This document shows, piece by piece, positions 1 to 7,100 of a DNA stretch of 11,299 nt. The notes under the pieces are model-generated. The model worked only from the letters and a program-made list of their open reading frames with translations, was not told where the DNA came from and made no database searches. The position numbers and the translations under genes were made by a program. The stretch lies in NCBI GenBank assembly GCA_002315995.1, contig DCHN01000071.1, positions 452 through 11,750 of the forward strand, in the 5' to 3' direction. Every line of letters begins with the position of its first letter. The first letter of the stretch is position 1. Source of the DNA: Bacteroidales bacterium UBA1751. GTDB lineage: Bacteria; Bacteroidota; Bacteroidia; Bacteroidales; UBA932.

Positions 1-378
1 ACGGCAGGGGAGAGCGGGGTTTCGCTTGCCGGGGAGATTAGCAATGCGTGCGTGGCAATTTCAAATGAGCACACTTTCCCGCTTCTAAGTTTCCTCAGTG
101 CCGGTATTGTGAACGTATTTGTTCCTTCAGGTGGAGGGCAGTGGGCGGTTCAGGGACCTATAATGATTCCTGCCGGTGCGGAACTTGGTGTTTCTCCGGC
201 AGTTACAGGTATGGCAATTGCGTGGGGTGATGCATGGACAAACCTCATTCAGCCATTCTGGGCAATACCTGCATTGGCCATTGCCAAGTTGGGAGCAAAG
301 GATATAATGGGCTACTGCCTCATTGATCTGTTTGTTGTTGGAATAATTGTCTGCCTGGGATTCCTGTTTTTGGTATAG
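1..378 (+). CDS. atoE: Short-chain fatty acid transporter, AtoE family (3' part only)
   Basis: The gene is cut by the left edge; the reading frame is open from base 1 and ends at TAG 376-378, so about 125 C-terminal residues are visible. The GTG at 52 is internal and should not be taken as a start. The stretch FVPSGGGQWAVQGPI is the signature of the AtoE/TIGR00366 short-chain fatty acid transporter family, integral inner-membrane proteins that carry acetoacetate, butyrate and similar acids. After it come PAGAELGVSP, a GDAWTN segment, and at least two hydrophobic helices ending in a C-terminal hydrophobic run (GIIVCLGFLFLV). In a gut anaerobe it could move fermentation acids, but substrate and direction cannot be read from this fragment. 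It converges with the antiporter, with only 5 bp between the stop codons. Confidence 0.9.
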   Translation, partial: TAGESGVSLAGEISNACVAISNEHTFPLLSFLSAGIVNVFVPSGGGQWAVQGPIMIPAGAELGVSPAVTGMAIAWGDAWTNLIQPFWAIPALAIAKLGAKDIMGYCLIDLFVVGIIVCLGFLFLV

Positions 379-383
379 ATTAT

Positions 384-1415
384 CTACTGAAGAATATACC
401 AGACAAAGAGTATGTAGGCCGCAATGAAGATTACACCTTCTGCGCGGTCTACCTGTTTTTTTGCAAATGTGAAGCTTGCAATGAACAGCGCAGCGGCAGC
501 GGCAACCATTGTTATCATGTAAACTGGTGTTATGCCACCCGCCGATAGCGGTGTAATTAGTGCACTTCCTCCTAAAATCAGGAGAATGTTGGCTACATTT
601 GAACCTATTACATTGCCAAGGGCCATATCTGTGTTCTTTTTGAGCGCTGCCGCCACACAGGTGGCAAGTTCTGGAAGACTTGTGCCTCCTGCCATAATTG
701 TTGCTGCAATAACAGCATCGCTTACTCCAAGTGATTTTGCTATAGCACTGGCGCTTCCTACAAAGATGTTCCCTCCGAAGACCAATGCTGCAAGAGAGGC
801 GGGAATAAGCAGTGAGTTGAACCAGAGGGTGTCATACACCTTTGTTGCTGCGGCAGTGCTGGCTGGTTGCGCAGGACAATTGTTCTGTGTGCGTGTATCT
901 TGTCCATAGCCCTCTTCTACACACGGCCCACAGTTCTGCTTTCCATCTTTTATTGAGTACCACATGAAGGCAATGAAACCCAAAAGGAAGATTATGCCCT
1001 CAATTCTGGAAATGGTTCCATAAGGACCTGTCAGTGTGTTGGGTATGAAATATAAATAGACAAAAAGGCAGAGCAGGGCAGAGGCTCCCATTACAATTGG
1101 GATATCCTTGCGTATGTTGTGGCTGGTGAGTGGAATAGGGGTGATAATAGCACTTATCCCTATTATTGCCAGTATGTTGAAGATGTTTGAACCAACAATG
1201 TTTCCTACGGCTATGTCTGCATTGCCCTCAAATGCCGATATGAAACTCACCACCATTTCAGGTGCTGATGTTCCTATTCCAACAATGGTCATTCCAATCA
1301 GAAAATCAGAGAGACCGAAACGGCGGGCAATCTTTGAGGCACCGTCAACCAGTTTGTCTGCACCAACCGTAATGAGCAACAGACCTATTATGAGAACGAT
1401 TATTTGAATATACAT
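384..1415 (-). CDS. Calcium/sodium antiporter, CaCA family (YrbG-like)
   Basis: A 343-residue inner-membrane cation exchanger of the CaCA superfamily, expected to extrude Ca2+ in exchange for Na+ or H+. The two inverted alpha repeats are plain: GTSAPE (about 48-53) with GNIVGSN (71-77), and GTSLPE (244-249) with GNVIGSN (267-273). The acidic residue of each GTSxPE motif is the ion ligand in this family. Hydrophobic helices fill both halves, in the usual five-plus-five arrangement. The two halves are joined by a hydrophilic loop (about 156-196) that contains CGPC at 162-165 and another Cys at 180; this loop is longer than I expect for YrbG-type proteins of about 325 residues. The ATG at 1415 is the natural start: the first helix begins at once (IIVLIIGLLLITVGA), and a consensus promoter lies 49 to 80 bp upstream. 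It is a single-gene unit transcribed away from the PLP enzyme gene. Confidence 0.93.
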   Translation of the reverse strand: MYIQIIVLIIGLLLITVGADKLVDGASKIARRFGLSDFLIGMTIVGIGTSAPEMVVSFISAFEGNADIAVGNIVGSNIFNILAIIGISAIITPIPLTSHNIRKDIPIVMGASALLCLFVYLYFIPNTLTGPYGTISRIEGIIFLLGFIAFMWYSIKDGKQNCGPCVEEGYGQDTRTQNNCPAQPASTAAATKVYDTLWFNSLLIPASLAALVFGGNIFVGSASAIAKSLGVSDAVIAATIMAGGTSLPELATCVAAALKKNTDMALGNVIGSNVANILLILGGSALITPLSAGGITPVYMITMVAAAAALFIASFTFAKKQVDRAEGVIFIAAYILFVWYILQ

Positions 1416-1463
1416 ACTTGAATAAGTCTTTGTGCAAGAGTGTAATTATATCAACAGTGGACG

Positions 1464-1495
1464 CAAAAATAATTCTCTCATCCAATAAATGCAAA
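1464..1495 (-). promoter_or_regulatory. Bacteroidota promoter for the antiporter gene
   Basis: Read on the minus strand, TTTG at 1495-1492 is followed after 20 bp by TATTTTTG at 1471-1464. Both match the Bacteroidota sigma-ABfr consensus (-33 TTTG, -7 TAnnTTTG), and the spacing falls within the usual 19-21 bp. Transcription would start near 1458-1460, leaving a leader of about 45 nt before the ATG at 1415. This is the best promoter match in the window. Confidence 0.75.
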
Positions 1496-1552
1496 TTGTT
1501 ATACTCTATAGAATTTGTGAATTGCAATCCACCTCTTTCCTTCAATTTTCAC

Positions 1553-1560
1553 TATCTTTG
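1553..1560 (+). promoter_or_regulatory. -7 promoter box for the cysteate synthase gene
   Basis: TATCTTTG matches the Bacteroidota -7 consensus TAnnTTTG exactly. Transcription would start near 1564-1567, giving a leader of about 20 nt before the ATG at 1587. No clear -33 TTTG is seen 19-21 bp upstream; the nearest candidate is a TTTC at 1536-1539, which is too close. The site is divergent from the antiporter promoter. Confidence 0.6.
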
Positions 1561-1586
1561 TACGATGTGATAATTAACTATTCACT

Positions 1587-2870
1587 ATGATAACACCTAC
1601 AGAGTACACACTTAAGAATATTGCAGACGGCAGGGAGTTCGAGGATGCCGGATGGACGCTTGGAGATTCTCAGAGCAAGGAGCCCTCACTTGTAAGGGCC
1701 ATTTATAAAAAGAAGCAGATAGGGTTCAAGGATTCAAAGTTCGGATTCTACAAGTTTGCGGACTGGCTACCTATAAAAAGGACTCTGGAGCACTCTTCAG
1801 CTCCTGTAACCTACAAGAGCGAGAAACTTGCCGCGAAACTTGGAATGAGTAATCTCTATATTACTTTCAGCGGATGGTGGCCTGAGAAGGGCGCTGCCTT
1901 CAAGACCTGTTCTTTCAAGGAGACCGAGGCCTACAGTGTTTGTGCAAGGCTGGCTGCCAACAATGGCAAGATTATGGTCGTGGCATCTGCAGGAAACACC
2001 GCCCGCGCATTTGCCCAGGTGTGCTCAGATAACAATATTCCAATTGTAATATCAATTCCTTACGACAACCTCTCTGCACTCTGGTTTGAAAAACCGCTGA
2101 ACAACTGCGTGAAGATAATCTGCACCCCTAGTGGTACGGATTATTTTGATGCCATTCGACTTGCCGATAAAGTTTGCACCGGCGATAGATTCCTTCCTGA
2201 AGGCGGAGCCAAGAATGTGGCGCGTAGAGATGGAATGGCAACAACAGTTCTTAGTGCTGTTGAGAAGATTGGTCGCATTCCTGATGCATATTTCCAGGCA
2301 ATTGGAAGCGGCACCGGTACCATTGCAGCTTGGGAGGCCAATATGAGGCTCATTGAGGATGGCCGTTTTGGAAAGCATTTGATGAAACTTATTCCTTCAC
2401 AGAACTTGCCGTTCACACCTATGTATGACTCTTGGAAAAAGGGCAGCCGTGCTCTTGTCATTGCTGAGGATGAGCAGGCTCGTGCTTTGGCACTGAAGAT
2501 AGATGCCCGTGTACTCTCCAACAGAAAACCACCTTACTCGTTGGCTGGTGGACTCTTCGATGCACTTACAAGCTCTCATGGAGATATGGAGGTCTGCACC
2601 AATGAGGAGTTGGCTCAGGCTTGTGAGGAGTTCCTTGCACTTGAGGGCATTGACATCCATCCTGCAGCAGGAGTTGCTGTAAAGAGCCTTGAGAAGGCAT
2701 TGGCCTCTGGCAAGATCAAGAAAGATGATGTTGTTATGCTCAACATCACAGGAGGTGGCGAGAAACGTTTCAAGTCCGAGCATAAATGCATCCAGCAGCA
2801 ACCTGACCTTGTCATCAGCCCAGACACCTACTCAGATGAGGTTGTGGCCAAGGTTTCAGCACTGTTTTAA
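1587..2870 (+). CDS. PLP-dependent cysteate synthase (threonine-synthase-like)
   Basis: A 427-residue fold-type II PLP enzyme of the threonine synthase superfamily. The likely Schiff-base lysine is Lys111 in CSFKETEAY. SAGNTARAFAQVC (134-146) is the substrate/PLP loop, GSGTG (240-244) the cofactor phosphate loop, and LNITGGG (385-391) the C-terminal PLP segment. Several features fit cysteate synthase (TIGR03844) as I remember it better than ordinary ThrC: FSGWWPEKGA (94-103), FLPEGGAKNVARRDGM (202-217), SNRKPPYS (311-318), and no N-terminal threonine synthase domain. Cysteate synthase joins sulfite to O-phosphoserine, giving cysteate, which in Bacteroidota feeds capnine and other sulfonolipids and in methanogens coenzyme M. 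The first residues (about 1-25) resemble a zinc-ribbon position in archaeal homologues, but no cysteine pairs are present here. It lies 3 bp upstream of a small membrane protein gene. The alternative is a divergent threonine synthase. Confidence 0.8.
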   Translation: MITPTEYTLKNIADGREFEDAGWTLGDSQSKEPSLVRAIYKKKQIGFKDSKFGFYKFADWLPIKRTLEHSSAPVTYKSEKLAAKLGMSNLYITFSGWWPEKGAAFKTCSFKETEAYSVCARLAANNGKIMVVASAGNTARAFAQVCSDNNIPIVISIPYDNLSALWFEKPLNNCVKIICTPSGTDYFDAIRLADKVCTGDRFLPEGGAKNVARRDGMATTVLSAVEKIGRIPDAYFQAIGSGTGTIAAWEANMRLIEDGRFGKHLMKLIPSQNLPFTPMYDSWKKGSRALVIAEDEQARALALKIDARVLSNRKPPYSLAGGLFDALTSSHGDMEVCTNEELAQACEEFLALEGIDIHPAAGVAVKSLEKALASGKIKKDDVVMLNITGGGEKRFKSEHKCIQQQPDLVISPDTYSDEVVAKVSALF

Positions 2871-2873
2871 GTT

Positions 2874-3257
2874 ATGAAAAAGAAGGTCGTATTTTATTCA
2901 TTTATTGCCTTATTTACGGCAGTTTTTATATTCTTTGCAATACATTTCAAAGAGTGGAGATTGATTCTTATTTGGGTTGGATTTCTGATTATTACTCTTT
3001 TCAACGACGAGGCAATAGACTTTAATATCTTTGGAGTGCCAAAATCAATGAACAAATGGAAATATGCGTATAGCATTTGCTCTTTTGTATTTTCTTTTAT
3101 CCTGATATTCGGCTTTCAATATTTCCGCGAAAATGACTTTGTGATGTCATCGTGGTTTCTTGCTTTGTATCTTATTGATTGTTTGGCTATTAGAATGGCA
3201 ATTAAAAAGATGGCTGCAGCAAAGAAGAGAGTGGATGCAGAAAATGAATCAGAATAG
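2874..3257 (+). CDS. Small four-helix membrane protein, unknown function
   Basis: I do not recognise this 127-residue protein. It begins 3 bp after the stop of the cysteate synthase gene, so the two are very likely co-transcribed. The start is the ATG following that stop. Four hydrophobic segments are visible at about 5-25, 29-44, 64-84 and 91-110, followed by a charged tail (KKMAAAKKRVDAENESE). The N-terminus MKKK with an immediate hydrophobic stretch could be a first helix or an uncleaved signal anchor. A loop at 45-63 carries acidic residues and GVPKSMNKWK. Base composition is visibly richer in A+T than the gene before it. No enzymatic motif or conserved cysteine pair is seen, so no function is proposed. 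Confidence 0.75.
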   Translation: MKKKVVFYSFIALFTAVFIFFAIHFKEWRLILIWVGFLIITLFNDEAIDFNIFGVPKSMNKWKYAYSICSFVFSFILIFGFQYFRENDFVMSSWFLALYLIDCLAIRMAIKKMAAAKKRVDAENESE

Positions 3258-3324
3258 TTTTCTTTGGTGATTTTATATTATCTAAAGTAATTCAATATTT
3301 AAATCTCTTATTGTGAAGCCGAGC

Positions 3325-3708
3325 ATGAATTTTTTGTCAAAATATATCTATTGGATATTGATTATTGGGCTGGTGCTGGGATTTGCGTTGGCACTTTTTG
3401 TTGATAATGTTGGCATTTTTCGCTTCACAGTTTGGTTTTTGATAGCAATACTGATTATAGACATTATCAAAGTCTTCAGGGATATAAAGATGGAGTTTCC
3501 AAAGAAAAATTTGAGAAAAGTATTCCTTGGATCTATAATTATTTTGATTGCTTTCCCAATATTGGAAATTTTGCTTGATTGGATGATTGATGGTTCTTTT
3601 TCAGGGTGGCAAGATAGTATGAGGGTAGGCGTTCCATTAGCTCTGTCTTTTTTACATTTTGATTTAAGACAGACGCTCATATCGGAACGCAAAAAGAATT
3701 GGATTTAA
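3325..3708 (+). CDS. Small AT-rich membrane protein, unknown function
   Basis: An unrecognised protein of 127 residues from the ATG at 3325 (MNFLSKYIYW), or 131 residues from an in-frame GTG at 3313. I prefer the ATG because nothing favours the GTG. Using the longer numbering, strong hydrophobic segments lie at about 12-30, 34-53 and 69-92, with a weaker one at 103-117, giving three or four membrane helices. A basic stretch (KMEFPKKNLRK, 59-69) separates the second and third helices. The gene follows the previous small membrane gene by about 67 bp on the same strand and shares its high A+T content, size and overall plan. The two could be distant relatives, although I see no convincing residue-by-residue match. 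It ends just before the palindrome cluster. Confidence 0.7.
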   Translation: MNFLSKYIYWILIIGLVLGFALALFVDNVGIFRFTVWFLIAILIIDIIKVFRDIKMEFPKKNLRKVFLGSIIILIAFPILEILLDWMIDGSFSGWQDSMRVGVPLALSFLHFDLRQTLISERKKNWI

Positions 3709-3739
3709 CCCCTGACTTATTAATATAGAATTTTTATGA

Positions 3740-3787
3740 AAAGCATTCACCCCTTCCAGATAACATTCTGGAGGGGGTGAGTGCTTT
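3740..3787. repeat. 21-bp stem hairpin, loop TAACAT
   Basis: Bases 3740-3760 pair with 3767-3787 over 21 positions, with only two G-T wobbles, around a 6-nt loop at 3761-3766. The right arm lies within the first copy of the 28-bp direct repeat, so the left arm is an inverted, slightly diverged third copy. It could end transcription of the small membrane gene that stops at 3708, but there is no T-run after the stem on the plus strand. A repeat-family role is therefore as likely as termination. Confidence 0.75.
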
Positions 3788-3793
3788 CCGGGT
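3766..3793 (+). repeat. 28-bp direct repeat, copy 1
   Basis: This copy is identical over 28 bp to the stretch at 3839-3866. It begins TTCTGGAGGGGG and ends GCTTTCCGGGT, and the flanking bases differ on both sides. The copies start 73 bp apart, with 45 bp of unrelated sequence between them. The first 22 bases also form the right arm of the hairpin at 3740-3787. Confidence 0.9.
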
Positions 3794-3838
3794 GGCTTAT
3801 TTATGGGGGTGGCGAGCAAGCACCTGCCTTGGAATGGC

Positions 3839-3866
3839 TTCTGGAGGGGGTGAGTGCTTTCCGGGT
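3839..3866 (+). repeat. 28-bp direct repeat, copy 2
   Basis: This is the second perfect copy of the 28-bp repeat. Unlike copy 1, its inverted partner upstream has decayed: only AAGCAC at 3818-3823 still pairs with GTGCTT at 3854-3859. The unit thus appears to be a palindromic element present as one intact and one eroded copy. Confidence 0.9.
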
Positions 3867-3927
3867 CATGCGCCATATGCCCTGGAGGTTCCTGTGAGCG
3901 AGGTGAGCGATTCGAAGGAAAGCAACA

Positions 3928-3953
3928 GGGGCAGAGCCCCAATTTTAATAGAA
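3928..3953. repeat. GGGGC-AGA-GCCCC palindrome with AT tail, copy 1
   Basis: GGGGC (3928-3932), loop AGA, and GCCCC (3936-3940) are followed by AATTTTAATAGAA. The same palindrome and tail recur at 4167-4193, with one extra T in the tail. The two copies bracket the hairpin array. Confidence 0.85.
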
Positions 3954-4023
3954 AGGCGTCATCAGACGCCTAGCGGAGGGCGCGAACCCGTCATCGCGCA
4001 TAACAAGGCCACATCAGTGGCCT
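3954..4023. repeat. Two covarying ATCA-loop hairpins with a shared linker
   Basis: The first hairpin is AGGCGTC (3954-3960), loop ATCA, GACGCCT (3965-3971). The second is AGGCCAC (4006-4012), loop ATCA, GTGGCCT (4017-4023). They start 52 bp apart. Outer stem bases and loop are identical, while the three inner base pairs differ on both arms so that pairing is kept. Each is followed by CCTAGCGGAGG (3969-3979 and 4021-4031, overlapping the stem end). Between them lies GCGCGA (3980-3985) pairing with TCGCGC (3994-3999) around an 8-nt loop. Confidence 0.85.
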
Positions 4024-4029
4024 AGCGGA

Positions 4030-4063
4030 GGCCGTGTATTTCGCTTGCGAAATACGGAAGGCC
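4030..4063. repeat. 9-bp hairpin GTATTTCGC-TT-GCGAAATAC
   Basis: The 9-bp perfect stem at 4036-4044 and 4047-4055 has only TT between the arms. GGCC at 4030-4033 and GGCC at 4060-4063 can pair outside it across a short interruption. It sits in line with the other palindromes of the cluster and directly follows the second CCTAGCGGAGG linker. Confidence 0.8.
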
Positions 4064-4065
4064 GA

Positions 4066-4164
4066 GAGCGGCGCAGCAGGGTCATAGGGGCGGCAGCCCC
4101 TTTAGAAAAGAATAGGGACGAAGTCCCTAGGGTTCGGTATAGCCCGGGAGCGGTGCAGCAGGGT
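4066..4164. repeat. 17-bp direct repeat flanking two further hairpins
   Basis: GAGCGGCGCAGCAGGGT (4066-4082) and GAGCGGTGCAGCAGGGT (4148-4164) differ at one base. Between them are AGGGGC (4086-4091), loop GGCA, GCCCCT (4096-4101), and TAGGGAC (4113-4119), loop GAA, GTCCCTA (4123-4129). Both stems are perfect, with 6 and 7 bp. Confidence 0.8.
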
Positions 4165-4181
4165 TTGGGGCAGAGCCCCAA
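4165..4181 (-). terminator. Palindrome just after carB, possible carB terminator
   Basis: TTGGGGC (4165-4171), loop AGA, GCCCCAA (4175-4181) forms a 7-bp stem starting 3 bp after the carB stop codon. It is the second copy of the repeat at 3928. Its position suits a carB 3'-end structure. The minus-strand sequence after the stem has no T-run, so intrinsic termination is only a possibility. Confidence 0.4.
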
Positions 4182-4183
4182 TT

Positions 4184-7100
4184 TTAATTAGAATATTCGT
4201 CCCAGCTCTTTATCTGCATCTGGTCCATTGAGAGGGTGCAGAATGCTGTAATGAAGGCAGCAGCAAGACGGGCGTTGGTAATAATTGGAACATTGAAGTC
4301 CACAGCAGCACGCCTTACCTTGTATCCATTGGTCAACTCAATGTGAGTTAGGTTCTTAGGAATGTTAACCACCATATCAATCTTGTGCTGGCTGATGAGG
4401 TCAACTGCCTGAGGCTCCTCGGAAGATTCACTTGGCCAGTATGCCCTTGTTGCAGGAATATTGTTCTCAGTGAAATACCTGAATGTACCAGCTGTTGCAT
4501 AGAGGTTATATCCCTTCTTTACAAGAAGTTTCGCAGTGTCAAGAAGTTCGGCCTTCTGGTGTGCATCTCCTGTTGAGAAGAGAATGTTCTTCTCAGGAAT
4601 CCTGTAACCTACAGAGAGCATTGACTTTAGAATAGCCTCGTTGGTGTCATCACCTATACATCCAACCTCACCTGTTGAAGCCATGTCGACTCCAAGAACA
4701 GGGTCTGCCTTCTGGAGGCGTGAGAAGCTGAACTGAGACGCCTTGATTCCCACATAGTCCAAATCGAATGCGCTCTTTTCCGGAGCAGATACCTCAAGAC
4801 CGCACATAACTTTTGTTGCAAGCTCTATGAGGTTGATCTTGAGAACCTTTGATGCAAATGGGAAGCTTCTTGAAGCCCTAAGGTTACACTCAATTACCTT
4901 TATGTCGTTTTCCTTGGCAAGGAACTGGATATTGAAAGGTCCTGATATGTTGAGTGCCTTGGCAATCTTGCGTGCAACCTTCTTGAGTCTTCTTGCTGTT
5001 TCAACGTAGAGCTTTTGTGCAGGGAACTGTATGGTAGCATCACCTGAATGCACACCTGCAAACTCAATATGCTCCGAAATAGCGTATGCAATGATTTCGC
5101 CCTTTGAAGCAACTGCATCGAACTCTATTTCCTTTGCATGCTGTATGAATTCGCTCACTACAACAGGATGTTTCTTTGAAACGTTTGCTGCAAGCTGGAG
5201 GAACTGCTCGAGTTCGGTGTTGTTTGAACAAACGTTCATTGCAGCTCCTGAGAGTACGTATGAAGGCCTTACCAATACAGGGAATCCTACCTTGTCAACG
5301 AACTTGTATACATCATCCATTGTTGTAAGCTCACTCCAACGAGGCTGGTCAACTCCAATCTGGTCAAGTGTAGATGAGAATCTGTTCCTGTCCTCTGCAT
5401 TGTCAATTGAGTCAGCTGTTGTGCCAAGCAGGTTCACACCGGCCTTGTCGAGTCTGAGCGCCAGGTTGTTAGGAATCTGTCCACCTACTGAAACAATTAC
5501 ACCATGAGGGTTCTCAGCCTCAATGATATCCATTACACGCTCGAATGTAAGCTCATCGAAATAGAGCCTGTCGCACATGTCGTAGTCTGTTGATACGGTC
5601 TCAGGGTTGTAGTTGATCATTACACCCTGCCATCCGCATTGGCGTATGGTATTCAATGCATTCACGCTGCACCAGTCAAACTCAACGCTGCTTCCAATTC
5701 TGTAGGCACCGCTACCAAGAACTATGATTGACTCCTTGCCTTCATTTTCAGGTGCAATTGCAACCTTGTCGCTTTGGCTTCCGTTATATGTAAGGTATAG
5801 ATAGTTTGCCTTTGCAGGATACTCTGCAGCAAGTGTGTCAATCTGTTTTACAACCGGAACAATGCCCATAGATTTCCTCAGAGCCCTTACATTGGCCATT
5901 TCAACATCGGCTTCAGTACCTTTGGCACCGGCCACCCTTGCAATTTGGAAATCTGAGAATCCCTGTCTCTTGGCTGTAAGCATGAGTTCAGCTCCAATAT
6001 TCTCAATTCCGTTACATTTCAAAAGACTGTTGTTTGTATCAACAATCTTCTGGAGGTGTGCAAGGAACCATTTGTCAATCTTTGTGAGATCGTATATCTG
6101 GTTAATGGTATATCCTGCCTGAAGTGCTTTTGATATTACAAAAATTCGGTTGTCTGTAGGAGCGCTGAGTGCAGCGGCAATGTCATCCACAACTATCTCC
6201 TTGTTGGCTACGAATCCATGCGCGCCCTGGCCAATCATTCTCAAACCCTTCTGCATAGCCTCCTCAAAGGTTCTGCCAATTGCCATAACCTCTCCAACGC
6301 TCTTCATACTGCTGCCTATTTCACGGCTTACACCGTGGAATTTTGCGAGGTCCCATCTTGGAATCTTGCAGACAACATAGTCAATTGATGGCTCGAACAT
6401 TGCTGGTGTGGCACGTGTTACGGAGTTCTTAATCTGTGCAAGAGAGTAGCCCAAACCAATTTTTGCTGCCACTGACGCAAGTGGATAGCCGGTTGCTTTT
6501 GATGCAAGGGCTGATGAACGGCTAAGACGGGCGTTAATTTCAATTACCCTGTAGTCCTCGCCTTCAGGTGAGTATGCGTACTGGATGTTACACTCTCCAA
6601 CTATTCCAACATGACGTACAATCTTAATTGCAAGTTCACGAAGGTATCCTATTTCGTCATTTGTAAGTGTCTGGCAAGGGGCAACTACAATACTCTCTCC
6701 GGTATGGATTCCAAGAGGGTCGAAGTTCTCCATATTGCAGACTGCAATGCAGTTGTCGTAGGCATCACGAACAACCTCGAATTCAATCTCCTTCCATCCT
6801 TTCAGCGATTTCTCCACAAGAACCTGTGGTGAGAAGGTGAATGACTTTGCTGCAAGTGCGCGGAGCTGCTCGTCATTGTCGCAGAATCCGCTGCCAAGTC
6901 CGCCAAGGGCGTAAGCTGCACGAATAATTACAGGATATCCAACCTCATTTGCTGCCTTGAGTGCAGAATCTATATCTTCAACTGCGTGTGACTTTATGGT
7001 CTTGATGTCAATCTCATCCATCTTCTTTGAGAAGAGGTCACGGTCTTCGGTATCCATAATGGCCTGCACCGGTGTGCCGAGAACCTGGAGATTGTATTTT

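Larger units (their letters stand above)
3709..4183. repeat. Palindrome-rich non-coding repeat cluster
   Basis: This 475-bp gap between convergent genes has no credible protein gene; frames that stay open across it run through the repeats. It is clearly richer in G+C than the small genes to its left. The left part (3740-3866) holds a 21-bp hairpin and a perfect 28-bp direct repeat. The right part (3928-4181) holds eight short palindromes joined by repeated linkers. The components are listed separately. The overall look is that of REP/BIME-type elements or a degenerate structured RNA; I cannot match it to a named family. Confidence 0.8.

Noticed and set aside
371..401. 7-bp inverted repeat TGGTATA/TATACCA over the convergent atoE and antiporter ends
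   Set aside because: The stem is AT-rich with a 17-nt loop and no T-run, and part of it is coding sequence; too weak to call a terminator.
3766..3866. CRISPR-like arrangement of a 28-bp repeat with a 45-bp spacer
   Set aside because: There are only two copies, no cas genes in the window, and the repeat belongs to a larger hairpin with a third inverted arm.
3664..3942. A 92-codon minus-strand open frame over the end of the small membrane gene and the repeats
   Set aside because: It overlaps a better gene and the 28-bp repeats; its Pro- and Cys-rich composition looks like non-coding sequence.
3777..4025. An 82-codon plus-strand open frame inside the repeat cluster
   Set aside because: It runs through the direct repeats and several palindromes, has no recognisable domain, and is open only because the repeats lack stops in that frame.
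3709..4183. Integron attC sites or phage attachment site
   Set aside because: No integrase, no gene cassettes, and the palindromes lack the paired core sites expected of attC.
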